Shown: positions 11,001 to 20,658 of the stretch, one piece after another | How positions within the stretch are numbered: position 1 is the first letter of the stretch | Layout of the letters: every line of letters starts with the position of its first letter | Source: Entomortierella parvispora | Taxonomy: Eukaryota > Mortierellomycota > Mortierellomycetes > Mortierellales > Mortierellaceae | DNA length: 64,000 nucleotides | Reading direction: 5' to 3' | NCBI GenBank assembly: GCA_963573315.1 | Contig: OY752143.1 | Location: forward strand, 1,364,001-1,428,000 | Program-made: the position numbers and the translations under genes | Notes under the pieces: generated by a model | What the model saw: the letters and a program-made list of their open reading frames with translations, nothing else | The model's database searches: none | What the model was told of the DNA's origin: nothing

Positions 11001-11389
11001 TCTCGCCCAAGGGTCCCGGGGGCCCTTACTCATCCTTGCCCACCTCCCCTTCAAGTCCTGGCTCCATCAGTTCTCAACAATTGGCGTCCATTAATTCTTC
11101 ACTCTCTTATGCCTCCGCCCTCTTGTCAGATTCTCCTGCGGATCGAATGCCCCCACCGCCCGATGGTCGTTTGAAGTTGAAAAAGAGTTTGACATCAGAC
11201 GGCAGCCCCTCGTCTTCCATTTCGTCGTCATCCTCAAAACTGAAGGGCCGGAAGAGCTTTGGAAAATTGTCCGGAGCAATGTTATTGGGACCGTTGTCTT
11301 TGGGTTCAAGGGACAAGAGCAAAAAGAGGGCTGCGGCTGCAGCAGCGGCGGCTGAAAAGGCTGACAACTCTGGATTCTTGTCGTCTTGA
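8034..11389 (+). CDS. Universal stress protein (UspA-fold, ATP-binding type)
   Basis: Four exons: 8034-8546, 9454-9496, 10283-10443 and 10550-11389, phases continuous, 518 residues. The ATG at 8034 is in an ACCATGG context. After a Ser/Thr/Pro-rich N-terminus the USP fold begins with FLIGMDLNEHSAHALQWVM at about residue 143. The 43-nt exon 2 supplies the next strand (VIALRVVPMELRDS). Exon 3 gives the helix ARTEAIKIMNMIREK, and exon 4 gives VVGTRGKNTMRGFLLGS. This last segment has the exact G-x2-G-x9-G-S nucleotide motif (Gly251, Gly254, Gly264-Ser265), so ATP binding is expected. A long Ser-rich basic tail follows. Introns 1 and 2 are unusually long (907 and 786 nt); intron 3 is 106 nt. Members of this family act in cytosolic stress responses; the specific role is unknown. 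An AATAAA lies at 11548. Confidence 0.9.
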
Positions 11390-11679
11390 GGGAAAAAAAT
11401 TACTCAAATTGATTTGATTTTCCCATCCCTGCACGCTTTTTTGATATTGGACTGGTGCTGAACCCTTTGTACATTCTTATCGCCCTCCCCTTCTGTCAGA
11501 TACTTGCCCCAAGATACCATTGTTAATCCTAGAAATCCTAGTTAAACAATAAAAATCAACTCGCGCGCAACCCCTATTCCCTCATTTTTCTTTTGGCTGA
11601 AAAAAAAATAATATCTATTTTTGTCTGTGACAGTACTGTAGGAAAGGGTATGCCTGTGAACGTGTTTGTCATCTCATTA
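11390..11679. other. Convergent 3' flanks of USP and oxidase genes
   Basis: This 290-nt stretch separates two convergent stop codons. It is A/T-rich and contains AATAAA at 11548-11553 on the USP strand. No gene is seen. Confidence 0.6.
11548..11553 (+). terminator. AATAAA polyadenylation signal
   Basis: AATAAA lies 159 nt after the USP stop codon. Motif match only. Confidence 0.4.
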
Positions 11680-13591
11680 TTAGTTATAATGACGAGATGA
11701 TTTGGAGGGCTGTTCAAGAGTGTAGGCCCATTTCTGTCCCAAGATCTTTGCCGCTTCCCGCCGACCCGTCAGCAGCGCGCCATGAACACTTGCGAAATGG
11801 TGAACTGACGTATGCTCACCCGCAAAGAACAGCCTCCCGTTCTCTGGATCGTCCACCGCCACGGTATTGCCACCCACTGGATTTTGCTCTGTCATTTCTT
11901 CATCAATCTGCTGTTGTTGTTGCTGTTGTTCCTGTGGGTCGTGTTCAAAGTCGTCGTCATCTCCTCCAACCAACTGATCATAGGTCCTCGCTCCAACAGG
12001 GGTCTCAAATGCCTCCAAGTCTTTTGGGCTCGCCCCGACCGGGATACTGGTATAACTTCCGAATGCGAATCGATCCTGATTCCAGGCCGACATGAAGGAT
12101 ACCTTTGGCCAAAACTCTTTTCGAACCCTTTCCTTCTCTTGCTTGTTGCTCATATCCTTGGCCACAAGGACATCTCTGTAATAATGAGCTAATTGACAGG
12201 TGAAAACCATCCTGGCCTCCTCGTCAGAGAGTCTCTCCATCAATTCTGCTGCCCGGTTGGTCGCATACCCGATCAGGATCGGCTCTTGACAGACGGGCAT
12301 CAAGGAAGAATAATTGGCCATGTCAGCCATGTAGGTCCTCAAGGCCTTCACCTGACGTGCATTCAGTTCAAAATACGAGACTAATTCCGAGTCTGGCTCA
12401 GCGGTATGGACAGAAGGCAAAAAGTTGATAAAGTGCTTATCCTCGGGCCAGAAACAAGTTGGGAAGAAGAGAAGAATCTTGTACATGGTGCCAAACCCGA
12501 GTCTATCAATGGCGTGTTGTTTCGAGGCTGGCAAGGCAGGCGAGAAGACGACAGATTGGGCTTTGAGGACGCCCAATGGAAGGGTGACGAGAACTGAATC
12601 AGCTGAAAAATGTCCCTGGTTGGTCGTTACCTTGACGTCCGAATCTATCGCATTTTCGCAAAATAAAAACAATAACATGTGCGTGAGATATAAGAAATGG
12701 TTTTCAGAAACAGGGGATCAAACCTTCTATCCTCCTGCTTTATACCATTGTACTCAATCTTCTCTACGACATGCTCCAGAAGGACTTGAACGCCCTTCAG
12801 ACCTAGTGTCAAGGCCTTGATCACACGGTCATATCCATTCGTTACCAGCGAATGATCGCCCTCAAAGATCTTTTCCGCATCCATGTACTTCATGGCCACC
12901 TTGTCCAAAGGAATCGCATTCTCGTCAGCCCAGTACATGGACAATCCGGGGACCGCCAGCTTTTTCATCTCCTCATCCAAATCATCTCTCTTTTCCAGGT
13001 GTTCCTTCAGCCACTGTTTGAACGACAAGTTCTCTGGAATAGAGTCTCGGTGTTCGGCCGCATACTCTTGTGCTTCGTCGAAAATCTTCCAGACAATCTC
13101 CCAATACCGGTTGCTGTCTTCTTCTGAAAGTTGGGCCTGGCCGGGTCGGAGATACATGGCGTCGGAATCAGTGTGGACATACTCGACATGTCCTGCTTTC
13201 GCAAGGGCGAGTAATGGGTTGGACGGGTCAACCCCATGAATCCATGAAGCTCCGAAATCAAAGGCGATCGAGTCTGCTTTGGAGCCAGGAGGAAGTTGAC
13301 GGGATGCTGAGGGGGTGATAAGGTTGCGATGGGTGACAATTCGTCCGCCGAGGCGGTCTCGAGCCTCGAGAAGGGTAACATGCACGCTCGGATCCTTGGC
13401 AAGCTCCTGGGCTAAAGGGGAAAGGGGAATGAGAAGACAACGGTCAGAACGGGAAGCACCGATACTTTTTTGGTGGCAAAAAGTATATTAAAGAATAAAA
13501 ATTTTCAGCATTCAAGATGCGGGGACTCACCAGCAGCGAGTCCAGAGATGCCGCCTCCAATGATGATGACATTTCGCTTTTGGATGGTCAT
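11680..13591 (-). CDS. Flavin amine oxidase, polyamine oxidase type
   Basis: Three exons: 13591-13531, 13411-12746 and 12644-11680, phases continuous, 563 residues. The N-terminus carries the FAD-binding Rossmann motif (IIIGGGISGLAAAQELAK) and the second-strand acidic end followed by the GG motif (VTLLEARDRLGGRIVTHR). Near residue 80 is FDFGASWIHGVDPSNPL, typical of polyamine oxidase and spermine oxidase. The C-terminal FAD contact is RLFFAGEHTSVHHFASVHGA. The enzyme should oxidise acetylated or free polyamines, giving an aldehyde and H2O2. An odd Asp- and Gln-rich insert (GGDDDDFEHDPQEQQ and following) interrupts the C-terminal part of the catalytic domain. No peroxisomal tripeptide is evident (it ends SSRHYN). 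It is divergent from the aldo-keto reductase, sharing an 800-nt promoter region. FMS1-like versus LSD-like specificity cannot be settled by eye. Confidence 0.9.
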
Positions 13592-14389
13592 TGTTGCAGC
13601 AATGAGGGAATGGCAAAGAGCGGATTGAGGATGGGATGAATGCGTCGAGATGGACGACGATCCAGTCGTGTGTGACTTTGTGGACACAGAAAGAAAAAAA
13701 AAAAAAAAAAAAGAGTTGCTGACCCGTGTGTGTCTCAATTGCAGGTTTTATTGTCTCTTTCTTTTGTGTGTTCTCTGCATGCATGGCTCTTGCCTTGGTG
13801 GAGCCAGCCATTGACGGTCGTACCTCGTTCCGGATTGCTGCAAGTCGCGTCTGCCTACGGAGCTACGGAAGCACGCTCTTTCTGGCGGCTGATCTTGGAC
13901 CCACGCCTTGAGTGGGCAATGATTTAGCCGTGAGAGGGAGGATCGTCAACAACGATGGCCCTGTTGGGGAGGGGGTTAGGTGCTCAGTTGTGCCACGCGA
14001 GATGATCCGATCTTATCTTGGGAAGTGAAGGAAGCAGCCGTGGGAGCGCACGGATGAAGGAAGGAGACCAAAGGAGCTGGACTACAACGATGCATGTAAA
14101 CAGATTGTGCTCATCCCAGCAGATTTGCTCGCCTTCTGGGTAACGTATCTCTGCTGTCTGTTGTCACTGTCCCGCTGAGTGATCATGGCTCCATTGCCAG
14201 ACCCAGCTCATTGGCTCATTCGTCTCAATGTCGCATGTCAACCCGGCAAACAGAACGGACCCTCAATTTTTATTTTCTTTCTTTCTTTCTTTCTTTCTCT
14301 TCTCTCATTTCGAATCTCATTCCCCTGCTCATTCGCTTTTTGCTCTCTTGTACTTTTACATCGCCATCCATATATCCACTTATTACAGC
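13592..14389. other. Divergent promoter region, oxidase / aldo-keto reductase
   Basis: About 800 nt separate two divergent ATGs. The right side has a TTTC tract (14275-14300) and a CT-rich leader for the reductase. The left side has a poly(A) run (13692-13711 on the plus strand), which is T-rich leader for the oxidase. No other gene is seen. Confidence 0.6.
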
Positions 14390-14972
14390 ATGCCGATGCC
14401 AACCATCAACGCCGCCACAGTCGCCCCAGGGGTAAAGACAACCTCCCTTTCCACCTCCTCCAAACAGCACACTGCCGTCCCCAACGTTCCTCAAGACTTC
14501 CTAGGTGCCTCCCCCATCATCTACGGCACCTCTGCGTTTGCTCAGCTCTATAACCCGATCGAGGCCCACTGGCCTGCAGAGGCCTGCGTCCGTGCCATTG
14601 ACCTTGGCATCAATACCTTTGACACTTCCCCTTATTACGGCAATTCTGAAGAAGTTCTCGGGAATGCTTTGAGGGAGATCCAGGCCACACACCCAAGAGG
14701 ATCCTACTACTTGTCGACCAAAGTTGGGCGGTATGGACCCAAGAAGGCTGACTTTGACTACTCCAAGGAAAAGGTTCGACGATCGGTCGAGACGAGCATG
14801 GAGCGCTTGGGGACGGATTACCTGGATGTGGTCTTTGCACATGATGTCGAGTTTGTGTCTGTAGACTCTGCCGTTGAGGCTGTGGGCGAGCTATTCCGTT
14901 TGAAGGTAAAAAAGAGAACAGACAGACAGCCATGTCCCTGCCCTGCCGATCTTCTCAGGAGAAATCTAACCT

Positions 14973-15003
<31 letters not shown>

Positions 15004-15737
15004 TTGTCTTGTCTTGTCTTGATTGTGATAGGCGGAAGGCAAGATTAGACATGTCGGCATCAGTGGTACGAGAGTGGACCGTTTGCACGGATTTGTGCCT
15101 GTGATTTGAGACATGCCCGTCGTTGTGCCTTTTCTTTTGCGCAGACCTGTCTCTGACGTTCTTTTTTTTTTCTTTTTCTCTACTATTAGGCTACCCCTTG
15201 CCTTACTTGCTGGCTTTGATCCCCATTCTCCATGCTCGCCATGGCCAAAAGCTGGATATCCTCTTGACCTACTGCCACTACAACCTACACAACACTCTTC
15301 TTCAGGATTACATTGTTCAATTCAAGGATCAGGGAATTCAAACTATCTGGAATGCCTCTCCTCTTTCCATGGGCCTCCTTCGCTCCTTCACCCCTGCGCC
15401 CGAGTGGCACCCTGCCCCATCATTGTTGCATTCGGCCGTTCAGGACTGTATTCAGATTATCAAAAAGAACTCACCCAGCAAGGATCTGGCAGAGGTCGCC
15501 GTCAAATTTGCCATGAAATGGGAAGACTGCGATGGTTTGGTCCTTGGCATGTCCAACGCCGATGAGGTGGAGAAGAATATTCGTTGGTGGAAGGAAACTC
15601 GGGCGCTCTCACAACAGACTTCTCAACATGAGAACGCAGAAGAGTCGGCAGAGGAACGGGATGAGAGATTGGTCAAGATGAGATTGGAGGGATTCACAAA
15701 GTTGGAGTGGGCTTCACCCCCCATGGATGATTGCTAG
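14390..15737 (+). CDS. Aldo/keto reductase, D-arabinose / L-galactose dehydrogenase type
   Basis: Three exons: 14390-14905, 15032-15065 (34 nt) and 15190-15737, 365 residues. The TIM-barrel start includes IIYGTSAFAQLYN. The catalytic Asp-Tyr segment is INTFDTSPYYGNSEEVLGNA, with Asp and Tyr (SPYYG), and then STKVGRY with the active-site Lys. FAHDVEF supplies the His-containing strand. The middle exon gives AEGKIRHVGISG, and exon 3 gives CHYNLHNTLL and WNASPLSMGLL. This set matches the ARA2/L-galactose dehydrogenase branch of NAD(P)-dependent aldo-keto reductases, which oxidise aldoses for erythroascorbate or ascorbate synthesis. A longer N-terminus from ATG 14228 is possible but would be a low-complexity Phe/Ser leader, so the ATG at 14390 is chosen. 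It is convergent with the Dicer-like gene. Confidence 0.88.
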
Positions 15738-16083
15738 CCATCATAATTTGCGATAAACAAACAAACAAAAAAACATCAGGTTTACAAATGACACCTTTAT
15801 GGAACTATACAGCTATATACATTGCTACGTTGAATCAACGGAGAAGAGTTCTTTGATGTGCAAAGAGCGGTTGATTTTGAACAGAAAATGGTGAATCTTT
15901 TGGTGTCACTGCGGAGGAGTACTGGAGGAGCCATTAGCCATTACAGACATAGTCTTGTCGTCGTCAGAATCTACAACATTTAGGTAAGAAAAGAAAGAAA
16001 GAGAATCAACGTTAGCAGGCTCCATCAAAAGTATCATTATACCCTACAACCTGCCTAACTTTACCACTGTGCGCGTTTCTCTC
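15738..16083. other. Convergent 3' flanks
   Basis: About 350 nt between the aldo-keto reductase stop and the Dicer-like gene stop. It is A/T-rich with no coding signal and no clear terminator structure. Confidence 0.5.
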
Positions 16084-19000
16084 TCACTCCAGCATCACAA
16101 AGTCCTCATCTTTATCCAATGGTGTGCTTTGGATAGGCAAAGGTACAACCTTCTCAGGTGCAGGGTTCGGGGCGATCGACCTGCTAGGCACTCCATACGA
16201 AAATGGTATGCTAAATCCAAGTGATGCGGGGGACGTCATTCCTCGTCCATAGTTAGGTTCTACACCAGGGGTTGGTCCAGAGTCCATTGAGCACGACATG
16301 ACAGCGCCAAACATTTGTGTGGTTGGTAATCGAGGTCCATAAACCCCAGCAGAAGCAGACGTCCCGAAATCTCTGTAGAGTCCTTGTCTTGGTCCTGTAG
16401 CCGACTTGATCCTGAAGAGAGGCGATGGTATATCGACTGGGTTTTCAATAGCGGGTACATGTCGTTGTCCTTCTCCCATAGAATAGAAATGCCCAGGAGT
16501 AAAGGTCGCTGGTTCGGGCTTTGAAGGTGAGGAATTGGAAGAATCAGTCCAATCTGGAGATGCTGTTGACGATGATCGACGCGATCCAAAAGGCGCAGGT
16601 GTAATGGATGGTCGCCAGTTCGAAAAGTCTGTTGTAGTCCTTGCAAGTAGCGAGAGTGGTGATGACGGCTTTGAGCCAGCCCAAAGAAAGGATTTCGAAA
16701 AAACGTCCGGTGACGGCTCATAAGTAAGTCCTGATGCCGCCATAGACGATTCTGGTCTGGCAGCTACTTCAGTGATCGGGATATACTTTTCCGGGGCAGA
16801 AGACTTGAAGGCGGAGACAAGGAAGGGCTGTCGCGGCCCATCAGTGGGCTCTGATGCAAAGGCTGGCTTAGCAGACTTCCGGCGTGGTTTCAATCCTTGG
16901 GTATCAGCTTGCGATAGACACCACTGTGTTGTCCTGCTAGCGCTGTCCTGCTTCTTCTCGCCAATGAGAGCATTGATTCCTACACTGGGGCATCCTGAAG
17001 TCATAACGGATCCGGCGCCTTGGCTGTTATGAAACACGTTAGCAAGACCAGCACTAGCAGAGCCTTTGGCTTCCTGCAGCAAACGCTTGCTCTTTGACCT
17101 AACCGTCCGCCGGGACCTCTTTTCAAATGATGCAACCAAACCCTTTGAGCCAGAGTGGAAAGTTGAAGTATCCACACTCTTCATCTTACTCGATGACGTG
17201 TCTGTGGTTCTAATGACAGAGACCTTGACAGCAGAGTGCGTCTTCTTCTCAATCCCACCTTTCTTCGGCGCTAACAGAGAAGCTGCCCTGGTTGTCGCAA
17301 TTGGTTTGGCTTGCATCAGAACTGAGTTGGCAGGAAGAGGTTTCGGACAAGGCAAGTTTGCGGACTGGACATTGCTCGGTGTCGGTTTTGACATGTCATT
17401 CAGGCAATCATCGCGCTCAAACATGAACAAGACAGAAGGGAGTACATAGCGGTCCATAAAGGGCCCTATCATCTCCTTCACGACTTGAAACATCACATCC
17501 ATATTAAAGCCACTGTCTGCATAGATTCCGCCTACGAATGCCTCTGTCTGATCCGCAAATGATTTCGGGAGTTTGAGGTTCAACCAGTACTTACCCTCCA
17601 CTGTTTTTGTTGAAGAGAGCGACTCCATTCTTTGGATATCATGGGTCGCCGTGTCGGCTGCAGCGTGGTAGTCAGGACACTGGAAAATGTCTAAATGCAG
17701 ACCCCAGCTAAGCGCAAGAGCACTAAGGGTTCGATTCCGGACGCATTCTGTTTTGAACTCCATGATCGCCCCTGGCCACGTTCTTGGAAACCTTTGACGA
17801 TAATATTCAAACAGAACATAGTCCAAAACAGCATCCCCAAGGAATTCCAGTCTTTGAAATCGAAGGCCATTGTGGCGAGCGTGCCAGAACATCCACGGGT
17901 CTTTGAAACTGTATCCGAATGCTTTCTCGAGACGTTCTCGACCAGGTAATTGAGCTGTCGTTGAGCAGTGGACGGCCCCGTCGCCCTGGCCATATTGTAA
18001 AAGAGATTTTGCGTGGTTTTTGCCCAAATCAGACCAGCGACTGAAAGTTGTGTATTCTGGGCAAAGCGTCCGATACTCCATTATAGCACGATCCAGGCCA
18101 CCTTCCACAAGCGCTGTGCCCAGGGATTCCAGCTTGGAAGACTCGGACATCTTGTTCATTGCCAAGGTGAGTTTGTATGAGGTCCAGTATGGGTTGTCCA
18201 CAAAGAGATGAGTGGCTTGGAGGCACTTTTGAAACTGGCTGCCCAAAGAAATCCTATGCAATCTATCCACATGGTCAAGGCGTCTTGCTGGGTGAAATTT
18301 AGCAGAGATTGCCTCGAGATTTGCCGCTTTTGAATTCCTTGCTTTAGACATCGCGACAAGAGATTCCATCACGCTCGGGATTAAGGCTACAGCGTCCCGG
18401 TAGCCGATCCGGCCCAAGTGTTCTCGAAAGTCCTGTATCTCCATTGTATCTTGAATTTTCATTTCGTTCCAGTTGATAACTTTTTCCATGGCTGTATCGG
18501 CTATAAGGTCGACAGGAGCAACGAGATAATCCACTGCTGCAATTTTGTTGCGGTCCCACCTCCACACATGTGTAAGAACGAACAGGGTAAAGCGTCCAAG
18601 GACTTGAAGCTGGCTCCGAGTAAGAGCTAGTTGCTTGGGGAACACCTTGACCTCTCTTGCATGGTCCGACAGATTTACGGTATGTGATCCATCCCCGGGC
18701 AGGATATCCAACTCTTTGCTAGTCAGAATACAGGCATCACGGGGTCCCTTCTTCCAGCAAGAAGTGCGCGAGACGGCATAGAGATAAAAGGACTGAGATT
18801 CCCATAGAGACGGATGCAGGCTTCGTATGGGGTGGGCGAGGGGGTATACAGATCCGTCGGTAAATTTTCCGCTGGTGTTGACAGTGTTGAGAGAGTCGGG
18901 AGTGTCGGGAGTGTCGGGAATATCATCGTCGTCCGAGTCGATTACAATAAAGTCATGGCACTTTTCTTCCTGGTCATCTTCATCGTCGCTATCGTCGTCT

Positions 19001-19311
19001 AGGATCTCGATAGGCACAACGACGTCATGGAGACGACCAAGCTCTACCAGTACCCTGCAGGCCATGAAGGCGATAGACTCTTTGGCGGCATCTTTTGTGG
19101 GAGATGGGTCCGAGGAGATATCGCGGAATGCACCTGGGAGGGGCAAGGTGAGGAGGCAAATGATGCCTTCCTTGACTTCACGGTACGCAAACCGCGGCCC
19201 TATTGCAAAGTCTTCATCGAGAACGCTCTCCGCGCAGCGTTCCTCAAGAAGTCTGACTGCGTTGTCTTTTGTTAAAATAGTAGGCGGCTGTGGCACCTTC
19301 TCTGGGTCCAT
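16084..19311 (-). CDS. Helicase-less Dicer-like protein with one RNase III domain
   Basis: This is an uninterrupted frame of 1,075 residues from ATG 19311. A GTAAGT...TATAG pair just upstream (about 19391-19321) suggests an intron in the 5' UTR. Residues about 40-102 resemble the Dicer dimerisation domain (LPLPGAFRDI, ESIAFMACRVLVELGRLHDV). Residues about 165-285 resemble the fungal Dicer platform/PAZ region (LGRFTLFVLTHVW, DYLVAPVDLI, INWNEM). The RNase III domain spans about 457-625: RFQRLEFLGDAVLDYVLF carries Glu489 and Asp493, and ADQTEAFVGGIYADSG carries Asp587 and Glu590, the full metal-binding quartet with canonical spacing. No DExD/H helicase precedes it; the upstream DNA belongs to a divergent gene. 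No dsRBD is evident, and the last 430 residues are Ser/Pro-rich and disordered. A role in dsRNA cleavage is inferred. An RNase IIIa-like relic (KLESLGTALVE, about 393-403) lacks the first Asp. Confidence 0.8.
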   Translation of the reverse strand: MDPEKVPQPPTILTKDNAVRLLEERCAESVLDEDFAIGPRFAYREVKEGIICLLTLPLPGAFRDISSDPSPTKDAAKESIAFMACRVLVELGRLHDVVVPIEILDDDSDDEDDQEEKCHDFIVIDSDDDDIPDTPDTPDSLNTVNTSGKFTDGSVYPLAHPIRSLHPSLWESQSFYLYAVSRTSCWKKGPRDACILTSKELDILPGDGSHTVNLSDHAREVKVFPKQLALTRSQLQVLGRFTLFVLTHVWRWDRNKIAAVDYLVAPVDLIADTAMEKVINWNEMKIQDTMEIQDFREHLGRIGYRDAVALIPSVMESLVAMSKARNSKAANLEAISAKFHPARRLDHVDRLHRISLGSQFQKCLQATHLFVDNPYWTSYKLTLAMNKMSESSKLESLGTALVEGGLDRAIMEYRTLCPEYTTFSRWSDLGKNHAKSLLQYGQGDGAVHCSTTAQLPGRERLEKAFGYSFKDPWMFWHARHNGLRFQRLEFLGDAVLDYVLFEYYRQRFPRTWPGAIMEFKTECVRNRTLSALALSWGLHLDIFQCPDYHAAADTATHDIQRMESLSSTKTVEGKYWLNLKLPKSFADQTEAFVGGIYADSGFNMDVMFQVVKEMIGPFMDRYVLPSVLFMFERDDCLNDMSKPTPSNVQSANLPCPKPLPANSVLMQAKPIATTRAASLLAPKKGGIEKKTHSAVKVSVIRTTDTSSSKMKSVDTSTFHSGSKGLVASFEKRSRRTVRSKSKRLLQEAKGSASAGLANVFHNSQGAGSVMTSGCPSVGINALIGEKKQDSASRTTQWCLSQADTQGLKPRRKSAKPAFASEPTDGPRQPFLVSAFKSSAPEKYIPITEVAARPESSMAASGLTYEPSPDVFSKSFLWAGSKPSSPLSLLARTTTDFSNWRPSITPAPFGSRRSSSTASPDWTDSSNSSPSKPEPATFTPGHFYSMGEGQRHVPAIENPVDIPSPLFRIKSATGPRQGLYRDFGTSASAGVYGPRLPTTQMFGAVMSCSMDSGPTPGVEPNYGRGMTSPASLGFSIPFSYGVPSRSIAPNPAPEKVVPLPIQSTPLDKDEDFVMLE

Positions 19312-20092
19312 GACGGAACGGCTATACATAAAAAAAGACGGTGATTAATTAACATGAAGAAATGGAGTTGACTGATTACCGCGTCATGTACTTACTTGCT
19401 GCGCGTGACGCGTGTGAAATTTCAAATGGAGAATGGACCCGAGTCCGTGATGTCAGGTAAGGACGTGCTTGGGCAAGAAATGACGAGAAGGGAGCACGAT
19501 GAATGCAGAAACATATGCAGAGAGAAGAGAAGAGAAGAAAGGAAAGGAAGGAAAGGAAGGAAGGCGCGGCCTTTTAAACGCCAGGGGTGGGGGTGGCACA
19601 GAGTGGCTTGTGCGGTCGGCTTTATTTTATTCGTCTGGGCACAGCACACTTTGGCTGAGCACAGTTCGCTGAACCCAGTCCTGCGACCCATCGGCACAAC
19701 GGTGTTTCCGCCCGTGTCAGATTTTGGACCCCCGCCTATGCCGATGACGGACGAGCGGGTTTGCAGCAGAAAGCGAAAATGCGTGAATGTGCAGGTGTGA
19801 GAGCAGTGCACTGTTGCTCTGTCTGCGACCGGAAGGAAAACTTGTTTGGGAACATCCTCCTCTTGTCCTCTTGCTCGTCCTCTCCTCCTTCTCTCTCCTC
19901 TCCTCCTTCGCCTCCTCTTCTCTTTCTTCTTCCTTCCCCCACACCCTCTCTCTATTTTGCTTCTCCCCTCCCCTCTTCCCTTTCTTGTGATATACATGGT
20001 CCGAACGCTCTTCTCTTGACAACACTCTCTCTCGCTTTCCTGCCTTCTCGTTCTCTCCCTTCACTCATTCCTTTTTTCTCTCCTCCTCCACA
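19312..20092. other. Divergent promoter region, Dicer-like / LCB3-like
   Basis: About 780 nt between divergent start codons. It holds the likely 5' UTR intron of the Dicer-like gene (19391-19321, minus strand) and a strongly CT-rich leader (19860-20090) ahead of the phosphatase start in CACAATGG. No additional gene is seen. Confidence 0.55.
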
Positions 20093-20627
20093 ATGGTTGT
20101 CAGCACCTCATTCCAAAACGAAAAGCTGCCGCTACCTGACGATGACTTTGACATCGAGATTCCCGCCGGGATCGCTCCAGAAGCCTACTACGATTCTCAG
20201 CTCACGCCCCTCCGCGCCGCAATCCGTCGCTTCTTGCTTCCCTACATTCGAAGCGAGACTCCCATTCTCCATCGCATGCAGGTAAGCCTCCCTTCCTTGC
20301 CCTCCCTCTTCCTCTTTTTTTTTCTCGCTCCACCTTTATCGTGATACTGTCAGATGAAGCAAAGAAAACGAGTTAACCACAGTAAAAACTCTTATCAATT
20401 GGACAATACAGATGAGGGTACGACATCCTATCCTGGACGTGTACTTTTCGACAACTGCATTCTCTGGCAACCACACCTTCTTCATGATTGCCTTGCCGGT
20501 TCTCTTTTGGTTTGGATTCTCAGAGATCGCTCGCGGGTATGTGGCATCTATACCTCAATGTTGGGTCCATTGGCAACACTGTGGACTATCCCGACGTTGA
20601 TACTCACTCTTCCCTTTTTTTTTCCTG

Positions 20628-20658
<31 letters not shown>

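Noticed and set aside
14228-14389. Upstream start for the aldo-keto reductase
   Set aside because: It would add a Phe/Ser/His-rich segment encoded by a TTTC repeat; this looks like leader, not a targeting sequence.
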